Source: a virus
Reading direction: 5' to 3' (one strand)
Virus record (IMG/VR): IMGVR_UViG_3300042398_000608
Span: 1 to 40,014 of that record
DNA length: 40,014 bases
Shown: one piece after another, positions 24,436 to 31,406 of the stretch
Layout: every line of letters begins with the position of its first letter
Position numbering within the stretch: the first letter of the stretch is position 1
Made by a program: the position numbers and the translations under genes
Notes under the pieces: generated by a model
Seen by the model: only the letters and a program-made list of their open reading frames with translations
Told to the model about the DNA's origin: nothing
Databases searched by the model: none

Positions 24436-24467
24436 TTGACAAAGCCTGATGGTTTGGGCGACCATTC

Positions 24468-24500
24468 AACCGGGGGTCATGCTCCCGGTTGTTTGGTTTT
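24468..24500 (+). terminator. intrinsic terminator after SSB-like gene
   Basis: AACCGGG (24468-24474) pairs with CCCGGTT (24484-24490), loop of nine bases, followed by the T-rich GTTTGGTTTT. Confidence 0.7.
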
Positions 24501-24525
24501 CAAGGAAAGAATGGGAGTGCTTTTG

Positions 24526-24777
24526 ATGTCTAAGTTTGAGCCTTTGTTGGAGAAGTTTACCCACCCGCACGGTATTGAGTATGTGTGGGTTTATGACGGA
24601 AAGATTTTTGGCCGTGTTGAGCCTGTTGGGATGAACAAGGCCGGAAGGAAGGTTTGGCGTTGCTGCATTGGCAACAAATCAATTGCCATCTACACAGGGA
24701 AGAATGGCCGTGCTTTGGGAATTACTAGCACCAAGTTTTTGTCCGAACAACTAATTGCCAAGGAGTTTGGGAAATGA
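24526..24777 (+). CDS. hypothetical protein
   Basis: An 83-residue protein. ATG 24526 follows GGGAG by eight bases; TTG 24436 would run through a terminator hairpin and is rejected, and ATG 24511 is a possible alternative. The sequence has a beta-rich core (EYVWVYDGKIFGRVEPVG; WRCCIGNKSIAIYTG). Unknown function, early region. Confidence 0.5.
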   Translation: MSKFEPLLEKFTHPHGIEYVWVYDGKIFGRVEPVGMNKAGRKVWRCCIGNKSIAIYTGKNGRALGITSTKFLSEQLIAKEFGK

Positions 24778-25163
24778 TTGTTGTTGATGACGGTGAATTC
24801 CTTCCGTTCCCTGTGTTTTGTTTTAGTGATGATCCTTGCGGGCCAAGCATGGACAGCCTGCGCTTCATCAAAGATTTGAGGAGGATTTCTTGGATTTGCT
24901 ACTGGTATGAGTCAGGTAGTTATGAGGGAAATGGCCGTGCATTTGCCCAAATTGACGGTGAAATATACAGCAAAGGTTTGGGACATTGTTCTTGCCATGG
25001 GCCTTGGTGCAACATTGAGGCACCGATGGAGATGGGAGATTGGGTTGGCCCGATTGACAGAGGGGAGTTTGCCCTGTCGTTGATTGAAGATATGGGAACG
25101 GCACTCAACGAACACCCAAGAGAAATGTGCCAGAAGATGCTTGAGCTAGTGGAGGTTGGATGA
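24774..25163 (+). CDS. hypothetical protein
   Basis: A 129-residue protein overlapping both neighbours by ATGA. It contains several aromatic residues (ISWICYWYESGSYEG) and three clustered Cys (GHCSCHGPWCN). The C-terminal part is helical. No family is recognised. Confidence 0.5.
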   Translation: MIVVDDGEFLPFPVFCFSDDPCGPSMDSLRFIKDLRRISWICYWYESGSYEGNGRAFAQIDGEIYSKGLGHCSCHGPWCNIEAPMEMGDWVGPIDRGEFALSLIEDMGTALNEHPREMCQKMLELVEVG

Positions 25164-25342
25164 TGGACAACACCGATGAGATCATTGACAGGCTGGTGTA
25201 CCGTTCCAGCGAATTGGAGGCCCTGTTCAAAAGACTTGAGAATGCCATCATCTGTCACCAGATGAAAAAGGCTGGCCAAGGGACTGAAGCTGATTTGGTT
25301 TTGTGGGCATCAGTTGGTTTGATTCCAAAGAAGGCGCAATGA
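25160..25342 (+). CDS. small hypothetical protein
   Basis: A 60-residue helical protein overlapping the previous and next genes by ATGA. Amphipathic helix in SSELEALFKRLENAI. Likely real because of the tight coupling. Confidence 0.5.
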   Translation: MMDNTDEIIDRLVYRSSELEALFKRLENAIICHQMKKAGQGTEADLVLWASVGLIPKKAQ

Positions 25343-25854
25343 TCAGGCTTCCAGTACTCAAGGAGGAATTCATCCAAGCAAGGCTTGATGCCGTTGCGCT
25401 TGGAAAGCTGAACAGGAGCATTCTTGCAGGTGAGGGAAACCTTGCCGGATTTCTTGGGGAGTTGGCTGTCCACAGGTATTTCAAATATTTGGGAAGCAAA
25501 AGAAGCAACACATTCCATCACGATTTGAGGATTGGTAAACACCGTTTTGATGTTAAGACAAAACGCAGAACGGTGGAGCCTTTGCCAAATTATGTTGGAA
25601 CGGTCCCAGCTTATTCAAAGCAAGATTGCCACGCATACATTTTTACTTCAGTCCACTTTCAGGGTGACATTCCCGTTTCAATAACCCTGTGCGGTTGGAT
25701 GGAGTCCAAGTCTTTCAGGAGGGAAGCAACGCCAATCAAAAAGGGTGACAGGTGCGCCGAAAACAACTGGATCTGCTCAATGGACTGCTTTGATTTGGAA
25801 TACAGCAAAATGAGGCCGATCATTGAGTTGGAGACTGACCTGATTTTTAGATGA
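25339..25854 (+). CDS. PD-(D/E)XK-type nuclease
   Basis: A 171-residue protein from ATG 25339. An upstream acidic residue in GFLGELAVHRYF, then LRIGKHRFDVKTKRR with a D-x-K core, and a following YSKQDCHAYIFTS block match the restriction-endonuclease-like fold used by many phage and restriction nucleases. The active residues would be Glu in GELA, and Asp and Lys in FDVK. It sits among recombination and replication genes, so exonuclease or resolvase-type processing is plausible. Confidence 0.6.
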   Translation: MIRLPVLKEEFIQARLDAVALGKLNRSILAGEGNLAGFLGELAVHRYFKYLGSKRSNTFHHDLRIGKHRFDVKTKRRTVEPLPNYVGTVPAYSKQDCHAYIFTSVHFQGDIPVSITLCGWMESKSFRREATPIKKGDRCAENNWICSMDCFDLEYSKMRPIIELETDLIFR

Positions 25855-25895
25855 AACCCCACGGGCAATCCCATACCCGGAAGCCCGTGGGGTTT
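25854..25895 (+). terminator. intrinsic terminator or long hairpin
   Basis: A perfect 13 bp stem: AAACCCCACGGGC (25854-25866) and GCCCGTGGGGTTT (25883-25895) with a 16-base loop. The T tract is short (TTTGTGAT), so it may be a weaker terminator or bidirectional hairpin. Confidence 0.65.
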
Positions 25896-25946
25896 GTGAT
25901 CACCAAATGGGCAATAAGGTGATGACGCTAATTTATGCGTCATCAC
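25896..25946. promoter_or_regulatory. palindromic operator-like sites before replication initiator
   Basis: A GTGATCAC palindrome at 25896-25903 is followed by a perfect 10 bp inverted repeat GTGATGACGC / GCGTCATCAC (25919-25928 and 25937-25946) with an 8-base AT loop TAATTTAT. There is no T tract, so it looks more like a protein-binding operator or a replication-origin element than a terminator. The initiator gene starts 23 bases later. Confidence 0.4.
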
Positions 25947-25968
25947 TCCAGTTAGTCAAGGAGGGATG

Positions 25969-26934
25969 ATGAGTTGGATCAAGGTTCACCACGCAACACC
26001 CAATAAGCCGGAAATTGGCCTGTTGTCAAGAAAGCTAAAGATTTCAAGGGCAAGGGCATTCGGTGCGTGTGTTTGGATTTGGATATGGGCTGACCAAAAC
26101 GCTGATGGCGATTTTGTTGTCAGTGGCAGCAAGGAGGATTTGGATGACCTTGTTTCTGTGCCGGGTGTCGCCGATGCCCTTGTCGAGGCAGGGTGGCTGG
26201 AAATCGCAGATGGCAAAATCTGCTTTCGCAACATTGACCGGCACCTATCAGGTACGGCAAAGAACAATGCGCTTGCAGCAAAACGCCAAGAAAAGTGGCG
26301 TAACGGTCAACCGTCACTAGACAAGACAAGACAAGACAATATTACTTCTTCTTCATTATTCAATGATGAAAGTCATTTAGTAAAGGAAGAAGGAAAAGAA
26401 GAAAGAAGGAATGAAAGGAAAGGAAAGGAAGGGGGGATGCAAGGGGGGAAACCGGAATTCCCTGCTGAGTTGGACACCGATGAAATCAAAGGCCTTTGGA
26501 TTGGTTGGATGGAATCAAGGTCAGCAACTTGGCCCAAAAGGCCATTTTCTGACCGTTCTGCTCAAATCGCCATCACCAAGCTTTTGCGTTGGGGTTATGA
26601 GAAGGCCAAGCTTGCCTTGGAGAACGCTGCCATTGGGGGTTGGCTTGGGCTTCATGAACCCGATGAACCTCCAGCAAAGTCTGGCATGAAGGCGATGGAT
26701 GCCAACCGTACCTTGATTGGCCGTGTCGGGCAAATACCCGATGGTGACCCAATCCTTGCGTCGATGAAACGGGCCATCAAGCCAAATCCGGTTGACCCGT
26801 CAACAGGCTTGCTGTCTAAGGCCTTTAAAAATGCGTTTACTGAGCGATTGGAGGCCCGGATGGGGCAAGGGCCAATTCCGAATGAAAATCGATTAGGCGT
26901 GAAATTAGACCAACAGGAAGGGGAAGCGGAATGA
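25969..26934 (+). CDS. replication initiator-like protein
   Basis: A 321-residue protein. ATG 25969 has AAGGAGGG upstream (an ATG 25966 also exists). Its N-terminus has the phage replisome-organiser winged-helix style: WIKVHHATPNKPEIGLLSRK, then WIWIWADQNADGDFVVSG, then VEAGWLEIADGKICFRNIDR followed by a basic AKRQEKWRNG. The middle of the gene is unusual: (GACAA)4 at 26320-26339, an AT-rich stretch and long purine runs (26382-26437), so the initiator may bind an origin inside its own gene as in lambda O. Confidence 0.6.
   Translation: MSWIKVHHATPNKPEIGLLSRKLKISRARAFGACVWIWIWADQNADGDFVVSGSKEDLDDLVSVPGVADALVEAGWLEIADGKICFRNIDRHLSGTAKNNALAAKRQEKWRNGQPSLDKTRQDNITSSSLFNDESHLVKEEGKEERRNERKGKEGGMQGGKPEFPAELDTDEIKGLWIGWMESRSATWPKRPFSDRSAQIAITKLLRWGYEKAKLALENAAIGGWLGLHEPDEPPAKSGMKAMDANRTLIGRVGQIPDGDPILASMKRAIKPNPVDPSTGLLSKAFKNAFTERLEARMGQGPIPNENRLGVKLDQQEGEAE
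26320..26437 (+). other. candidate replication origin inside the initiator gene
   Basis: Direct repeats GACAA x4 (26320-26339), then an AT-rich 40 bases (26340-26381), then polypurine runs with GGAAAG units (26382-26437). This pattern of repeats next to an easily melted, asymmetric tract resembles intragenic phage origins. No binding data. Confidence 0.35.
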
Positions 26935-27581
26935 GCATTCAGGAGCAGGTTCCTTTATGGCAAGAGGTTCATGTCAGGCTTTACTCCACACCCGGCGACA
27001 AATGGTGGGAGACATACGCAATCTGGACAAGATTGTTTGAGGCTGAGGGGTGGACAGATGAACAGGTGGTGAATGCCGTTTACAGGACAGCAAGAAGGGA
27101 TGTTTTGCCCCGATTTGCCCCTGAGCACCTTCAGGCAATCCGTGAGGAACTGCGGATGATGTTCAAGGAGCAGTCTGACCTGAGGCGCAAGCAGGCCGAT
27201 GAGGTTGGTTGTGACGCTTGTTCAGGTACGGGTTGGATTTGCGATTTGCCTCACCCTGAGCATGTCGTTGAGGGAAGGTGGATGCAAAATCTTGGAATGT
27301 ACTACACCGTGGCGGTTTGCTGCTTTTGCATGAAGGGGCAAGGAATCAAGGCCTTTGTCACGGCTCACTGGGCAAAACAGCCCGTGCGTGAGGGTGAATC
27401 GCCAATGTGCTGGGACTCATACACCAAGAGAAATCCCGAATACAAAGCACAAATAGATGTTCGTGAGAGTTTGAGGCAGGCTGAAAGGGAATCAAACCGC
27501 AACAAGGCAGCTTCATCTAATGACGAAACAAAGAAAAGACTTCACGAGATCATGGCCAAGATTGGGGGTATGCGGAAATGA
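26931..27581 (+). CDS. zinc-binding replication-associated protein, putative helicase loader
   Basis: A 216-residue protein overlapping the initiator by ATGA. The central part contains two Cys pairs (GCDACSGTGWICD ... AVCCFCMKGQG), a DnaJ-like zinc-ribbon pattern, flanked by helical segments rich in Arg and Glu. Such a gene after an initiator is often a helicase loader or a replication accessory; this role is an inference. The next gene overlaps its stop by ATGA. Confidence 0.5.
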   Translation: MSIQEQVPLWQEVHVRLYSTPGDKWWETYAIWTRLFEAEGWTDEQVVNAVYRTARRDVLPRFAPEHLQAIREELRMMFKEQSDLRRKQADEVGCDACSGTGWICDLPHPEHVVEGRWMQNLGMYYTVAVCCFCMKGQGIKAFVTAHWAKQPVREGESPMCWDSYTKRNPEYKAQIDVRESLRQAERESNRNKAASSNDETKKRLHEIMAKIGGMRK

Positions 27582-28126
27582 AATTGACAAAAAAGCAAAG
27601 CAAGCTGGTTGAAAAGAACATTGGGGTTGCTTATTGGTTTTGCGGAAAGCGCAAGATTCCCTACGGGTTTACAATCGATGAGCTTGTTAGTGAATACTTG
27701 GAAACTGTGTGTATTGCAGCAACAAAATGGATACCCGGTGATGGGCGAACATTTCAGAATTTCGCCATTCACGCCATGTCATTTAGGTGGTCCGAACTGG
27801 TCAGGAGGAGCAGGACAAAAAAGCGTGGCGGTGATGTTTTATTGCAAAGCCTTGACAAGGAGTGGGAGGATGGAACCTTATCAGAGCATGAGAATTTAGG
27901 AATTTTTCAGATTGACCACATTGAAAAGATGGAGGAGCACAACGCTGTTGCCGATGCTTTGAAAACCTTGGACCGGCAAGAAAGGGCTGTTTTTAAGGCA
28001 AAAATGAAAGGCCTTACCTTCAAGGAGATGGAAAAGCAGCTTTCAAGGAGGAAGGAAAGGCTGAGGCAGGTTTACAGTGAGGTTGAGCAGAAGGTGAGAA
28101 GATTTGTGTTGCGCCGGTTTGCTTGA
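27578..28126 (+). CDS. sigma-70-like factor 1
   Basis: A 182-residue protein with sigma region-2-like features (VAYWFCGKR, DELVSEYLETVCIAATKW, RTFQNFAIHAMSFRWSELVR) and a C-terminal region-4-like helix-turn-helix (LKTLDRQERAVFKAKMKGLT, FKEMEKQLSRRKERLRQVYS). It may direct host RNA polymerase to phage promoters in late development, or it could be a divergent regulatory relative. Overlaps the preceding gene by ATGA. Confidence 0.55.
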   Translation: MKLTKKQSKLVEKNIGVAYWFCGKRKIPYGFTIDELVSEYLETVCIAATKWIPGDGRTFQNFAIHAMSFRWSELVRRSRTKKRGGDVLLQSLDKEWEDGTLSEHENLGIFQIDHIEKMEEHNAVADALKTLDRQERAVFKAKMKGLTFKEMEKQLSRRKERLRQVYSEVEQKVRRFVLRRFA

Positions 28127-28165
28127 CGGGTTATGGTTGTTGCGTCTTGTACTTCAGGAGGAAGC

Positions 28166-28549
28166 ATGAAAAAGACTTTGATTGCGATTTGCCTTGCCGG
28201 GTTGTTTGCCGGGCATTCAGATGCCGGGGTGTTTAGGAAAAAGGCTGCTGTCTGCGTGTCTGGGCAATGCCCAACGCAAACAACCGCCAAGGTGGAATCC
28301 AAGACGGTGACCACCACCCAAACAACCACGACAAGCAACACGAGCACCGCAGCAGGCGTGGCCAATTTGATTGTTGTCACCGGACGATTTCGCCATTGGG
28401 GTGGCTACAGCGGATTTGAGGGAATTGGCATGGGGGCAACCCCTGAGGCAGCAGAGTCGAATTGTTGCTACCGCAACCGATTTGTGCCCCGTGACCGGGC
28501 ATTCGCAAGGATGGGCAACGGAATGTGGGTATGTGTTTGCCGTTATTGA
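28166..28549 (+). CDS. secreted protein, unknown
   Basis: A 127-residue protein from ATG 28166 with AGGAGGA upstream. The N-terminus MKKTLIAICLAGLFAGHSDA is a clear signal peptide, followed by a Thr-rich linker (TTTQTTTTSNTS) and a C-terminal domain (RFRHWGGYSGFEGIGMG, then SNCCYRNRFVP) with four Cys. The domain has the style of small extracellular proteins of planctomycete-type bacteria, so it may come from the host. Function unknown. Confidence 0.55.
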   Translation: MKKTLIAICLAGLFAGHSDAGVFRKKAAVCVSGQCPTQTTAKVESKTVTTTQTTTTSNTSTAAGVANLIVVTGRFRHWGGYSGFEGIGMGATPEAAESNCCYRNRFVPRDRAFARMGNGMWVCVCRY

Positions 28550-28582
28550 TGCCTGACAACCGGGTCAGCCAGTAAACTTTTG

Positions 28583-28617
28583 AGCCTGCCGGGTCAAATC
28601 CGGCAGGCTTTTTATTT
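28583..28617 (+). terminator. intrinsic terminator
   Basis: A perfect 10 bp stem AGCCTGCCGG/CCGGCAGGCT (28583-28592 and 28600-28609), loop GTCAAAT, followed by TTTTATTT. It is the last terminator before the continuous late block. Confidence 0.85.
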
Positions 28618-28627
28618 GGAGGGTAGG

Positions 28628-28777
28628 ATGGAAAAAATTGACATATTTGTTGAACATTACAAAAGCTTAATAAATGAATTGGTAAGGCTGAAAAAAGAAG
28701 TAGAAAAGCTGAGGAAAAAAAATGATGATCTTGAGTCCATAATAGACTGCTATGAAAGTGAGGAAATGCGATGGTAA
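28628..28777 (+). CDS. small coiled-coil protein
   Basis: A 49-residue protein from ATG 28628 after GGAGGG. It is almost one helix (LINELVRLKKEVEKLRKKND) with a leucine-zipper-like heptad pattern and probably dimerises. Role unknown. Confidence 0.5.
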   Translation: MEKIDIFVEHYKSLINELVRLKKEVEKLRKKNDDLESIIDCYESEEMRW

Positions 28778-28835
28778 GTCATTTATATTTGTGTAGCACT
28801 GAGTTCCGTGGTAACACGGTTTGGACTGCAACAAT

Positions 28836-29219
28836 ATGCCAAAACTGGTTGTTTCAATTGACTTGCCCCTTCCCCCAAGCGTCAACCATCTGTGGGGATT
28901 TGGCAACAGGCGATGCTACCCCAAGAAGCAATACAAGCAATGGATCGTGAACGCCAAGGCTTGCGAAATGGTTCAGGAGTGCAGGCCACCTAAAAATCGC
29001 AATGACAGCAGAAAAGTTGAAATTGCAATTCAAGTGTTTCCCGGCAAGGGATTTCGCTGGAATCGTGACGGAAGCAACATGATCAAGGCTCTGGAAGATT
29101 GGCTGGTCAACAACGGTTACATCAAGGATGATTCATTTCAGTTTGTCAGGGAAACAAAGGTGTTCTTGTCCAATCAGCAGGTGCCAGAAAGCTTTGTTAG
29201 GGTTACAGTGACGCAATAA
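28836..29219 (+). CDS. rusA: RusA-like Holliday junction resolvase
   Basis: A 127-residue protein. ATG 28836 is chosen since the RusA core starts at once with IDLPLPPSVNHLWGFGNRRC. RusA hallmarks follow: a YPKKQYKQW helix, a basic region, then RWNRDGSNMIKALEDWLVNN and GYIKDDSFQF, where acidic residues should bind metal. The usual DxDN is replaced here by RDGSN, a small departure. It would resolve recombination or packaging intermediates. No clear ribosome site is visible upstream. Confidence 0.7.
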   Translation: MPKLVVSIDLPLPPSVNHLWGFGNRRCYPKKQYKQWIVNAKACEMVQECRPPKNRNDSRKVEIAIQVFPGKGFRWNRDGSNMIKALEDWLVNNGYIKDDSFQFVRETKVFLSNQQVPESFVRVTVTQ

Positions 29220-29232
29220 CAAGGAGTTTGCC

Positions 29233-29550
29233 ATGCCGTTTGCTAAAATTGACACAATAACATCCGGTGATAACACGATTGTCACGGCAGTACCCGGTCG
29301 CAAGATCAGGCTCATAAATTACACGGCAATCGCAACAGGTGCCGTTGCTATTCGCTGGAAATCCGGTGCTTCAACCAATCTTTCAGGGGCAATGTCCCTT
29401 GCAGCCAACGGTGGTGCTGCTCCCAGCGGATCAGGCCAATCCCCAGCTGGACTTATTGGTCTTCTTGAAACCAATTCCGGTGAGGCTTTGGTCTTGAACT
29501 TGGGTGGTGCGGTTCAAGTGTCCGGCCATCTGACCTATCAGGTGATTTAA
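29233..29550 (+). CDS. small beta-domain protein, decoration-like
   Basis: A 105-residue protein after AAGGAG (29221-29226). It has a KIRLINYTAIATGAVAIRWK segment, then a Gly/Ser/Ala-rich stretch and EALVLNLGGAVQVSGHLTYQ, which match a small one-domain virion protein type with two beta strands near each end. It lies away from the head genes, before a Pro-rich protein, so a late structural or host-surface role is possible. Confidence 0.5.
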   Translation: MPFAKIDTITSGDNTIVTAVPGRKIRLINYTAIATGAVAIRWKSGASTNLSGAMSLAANGGAAPSGSGQSPAGLIGLLETNSGEALVLNLGGAVQVSGHLTYQVI

Positions 29551-30296
29551 TGGCATTTCCATCACCCCGTGCGTTCCTTGGGTTCTTGAAATCCGTATTC
29601 ACCGGCTATGTGCGGGGTGATGGCAACCTGCTTGTTTCTGCTGGAAAAGCTTTGCAAAAGCTTGGAAGACGGATGATGCGGGTTGCTCAACCCGGGCCCG
29701 GTGGGTTTCAGCCACAAATCAAGATTGAAAGGCCTTTTCAGCCACAAGCACCACATCCGGGTGTTCCCCCAAAGCCAATTCCGCCATCAAGACCAAAACC
29801 ATATACTGGTGGACCCGGTCCAAGAACATTTGTGTCCAAACCTCTTGCTGCAGGAGGAATTGCTCCAGAATACACGGATGGGCTTGATAATCCCGTTGTG
29901 TCAAGCTGGATTGCCGGGATCAACTTCCGGCCAAAGGGTGGCCGGGCAGAAATAGTTTCCCAGCCAATGGGCAGTAGGCTTGGGACAAATGTGGGAATGC
30001 GTGACTACCTTTTCAAGAAAGGCGACCTGACAATGGTCACCGAAAATGCTTCAAAGAACAATTCTGATGGCAGGTACACCTACCCTAATGTTCCAAGGAA
30101 AGTCATGAATGACTTTCTTATGTCACCATCCAAGGGCAGGTTTTATTGGTGGGGATACAATGGATCCAAGGCACTGCGTGCCTATTCCAACCGTGCCAAG
30201 ATTGGAAAAAGGTTGAAACGAAAGGGCTCATACCTGAGAAGAAATCCTGTCAGCCCGCACAGGATTAAGAAAAGTAAAGCCAAAAGGTCATTCTAA
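29550..30296 (+). CDS. Pro-rich protein with KTSC-like domain
   Basis: A 248-residue protein. An N-terminal helical part is followed by a Pro-rich linker (HPGVPPKPIPPSRPKPYTGG), then a domain with a KTSC-like pattern (RYTYPNVPRKVMNDFLMS, followed by SKGRFYWWGYNG) and a basic end (RRNPVSPHRIKKSKAKR). KTSC domains occur in phage and bacterial proteins with poorly known roles. The Lys/Arg tail suggests DNA or RNA contact. Confidence 0.5.
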   Translation: MAFPSPRAFLGFLKSVFTGYVRGDGNLLVSAGKALQKLGRRMMRVAQPGPGGFQPQIKIERPFQPQAPHPGVPPKPIPPSRPKPYTGGPGPRTFVSKPLAAGGIAPEYTDGLDNPVVSSWIAGINFRPKGGRAEIVSQPMGSRLGTNVGMRDYLFKKGDLTMVTENASKNNSDGRYTYPNVPRKVMNDFLMSPSKGRFYWWGYNGSKALRAYSNRAKIGKRLKRKGSYLRRNPVSPHRIKKSKAKRSF

Positions 30297-30532
30297 TGCT
30301 TGACGCATACACGCCTTACCCAGCAAACCCTGAGGTTGGAACAACTGATTGGCTAAATGAGGCCCATTGCGCCTATTTTGAAGGGAATTATCAAAGGGCC
30401 AATGTAGCAGCAATTCTTTTTCATGCTGAGTCAGTTGATGCATTACGGTTATTGCTGGTGGAAGGCGCACTGGCGAACACGGAAGTGCCAATCAACATTA
30501 AACCAATGACCGATGGGATGGTTGGAGGCTAG
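30296..30532 (+). CDS. small hypothetical protein
   Basis: A 78-residue protein starting on the last base of the preceding gene. Helical, with a YPANPEVGTTDWLNEAHCAY segment. No motif recognised. Confidence 0.5.
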   Translation: MLDAYTPYPANPEVGTTDWLNEAHCAYFEGNYQRANVAAILFHAESVDALRLLLVEGALANTEVPINIKPMTDGMVGG

Positions 30533-30534
30533 CA

Positions 30535-30756
30535 ATGATCCAATTTAGCGAAACCATGCTCAAAAGATGTTTGCAAAACTGCATTACAACTTTGCAGGGA
30601 ATTCTTGAGTCAGGTGATGAAAAAAACAAGATTGAGGCATCTGTACAGCTTGCTCACTTGATAATGAATATCCATAGGCTGAAGATGGAAGAAGAAAACC
30701 AGCAGATGCTGGATGATTCGGATGACAACATTGAAGGTGAGGAATGGAAGTCATGA
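30535..30756 (+). CDS. small acidic helical protein
   Basis: A 73-residue protein with a helical N-terminus and an acidic C-terminus (MLDDSDDNIEGEEWKS). Its end overlaps the ParB-like gene by ATGA, so it is likely co-translated with it. Function unknown; might be a partner of the ParB-like protein. Confidence 0.5.
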   Translation: MIQFSETMLKRCLQNCITTLQGILESGDEKNKIEASVQLAHLIMNIHRLKMEEENQQMLDDSDDNIEGEEWKS

Positions 30757-31406
30757 AGATCAAAGACCGAATCAAGGAATTGCGCCGGGTGAAGGCATCT
30801 GAAATCCTTCCCAATCCCAAGAACTGGCGGACGCACGGCAAAGACCAATCGGATGCCCTCAAGGGTGTCCTTGCGGAAATAGGGTTTGCCAATGCCGTTC
30901 TTGCCCGGGAAACCAAGGAAGGCTTGATGTTGGTCGATGGCCATCTCAGGACGGAAACAGCAGGTGATACGCTAATTCCCGTGTTGGTTCTTGATGTCAA
31001 TGAGGATGAGGCTGACAAGCTGCTTTTGACCCTTGACCCTTTGGCCAGCATGGCCGGAACCAACGCCAAGGCCTTGGAGGAGCTGCTGGACAATGTCCGC
31101 ACAGACAATTTTGCTGTCAGCTCAATGCTTGCTCAGCTGCGTGAGCAAACTGTCAACTTCAACGAAATCGACAATCTGACCAACAAAGACGGCACGGAAA
31201 CAATTCTCAAGTCCAAGGATGACTATGAGTCAGCGACCATACGGCAGATGGTCCTGACCTTCAACAATGACCAATACGAAATGGTGATTGAGGCTTTTGC
31301 TGAGTATTGTGAGAAGAATGGCCTGTCAAGCAACACGGAAGCCGTTGTAAATCTTCTCCATGAGCAGGGGTATCATGTTAATCCACGCCAAACTGAAACC
31401 GATTGA
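30753..31406 (+). CDS. ParB/Spo0J-like N-terminal domain protein
   Basis: A 217-residue protein with ParB N-terminal features: ASEILPNPKNWRTHG, QSDALKGVLAEIGFANAVLA, and MLVDGHLRTETAG, the last matching the nucleotide-binding box. ParB-like proteins bind or cut nucleic acid or use NTPs. ATG 30753 overlaps the previous stop. It is the first gene of the modification cluster, and ParB-like genes are known to accompany TET/JBP and terminase genes in phages. Its role here could be to direct modification or packaging; unproven. Confidence 0.7.
   Translation: MKIKDRIKELRRVKASEILPNPKNWRTHGKDQSDALKGVLAEIGFANAVLARETKEGLMLVDGHLRTETAGDTLIPVLVLDVNEDEADKLLLTLDPLASMAGTNAKALEELLDNVRTDNFAVSSMLAQLREQTVNFNEIDNLTNKDGTETILKSKDDYESATIRQMVLTFNNDQYEMVIEAFAEYCEKNGLSSNTEAVVNLLHEQGYHVNPRQTETD

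Noticed and set aside
24436-24525. TTG start giving a longer 113-residue protein
   Set aside because: It would put the terminator hairpin at 24468-24500 inside the coding region; a ribosome site supports ATG 24526.
28807-28820. CCGTG-GTAA-CACGG hairpin as a terminator
   Set aside because: Only five base pairs and no T tract; more likely chance or a minor leader element.
28771-28950. 59-residue open frame overlapping the RusA-like gene
   Set aside because: No ribosome site and composition like an out-of-frame read; the RusA-like frame has clear family motifs.
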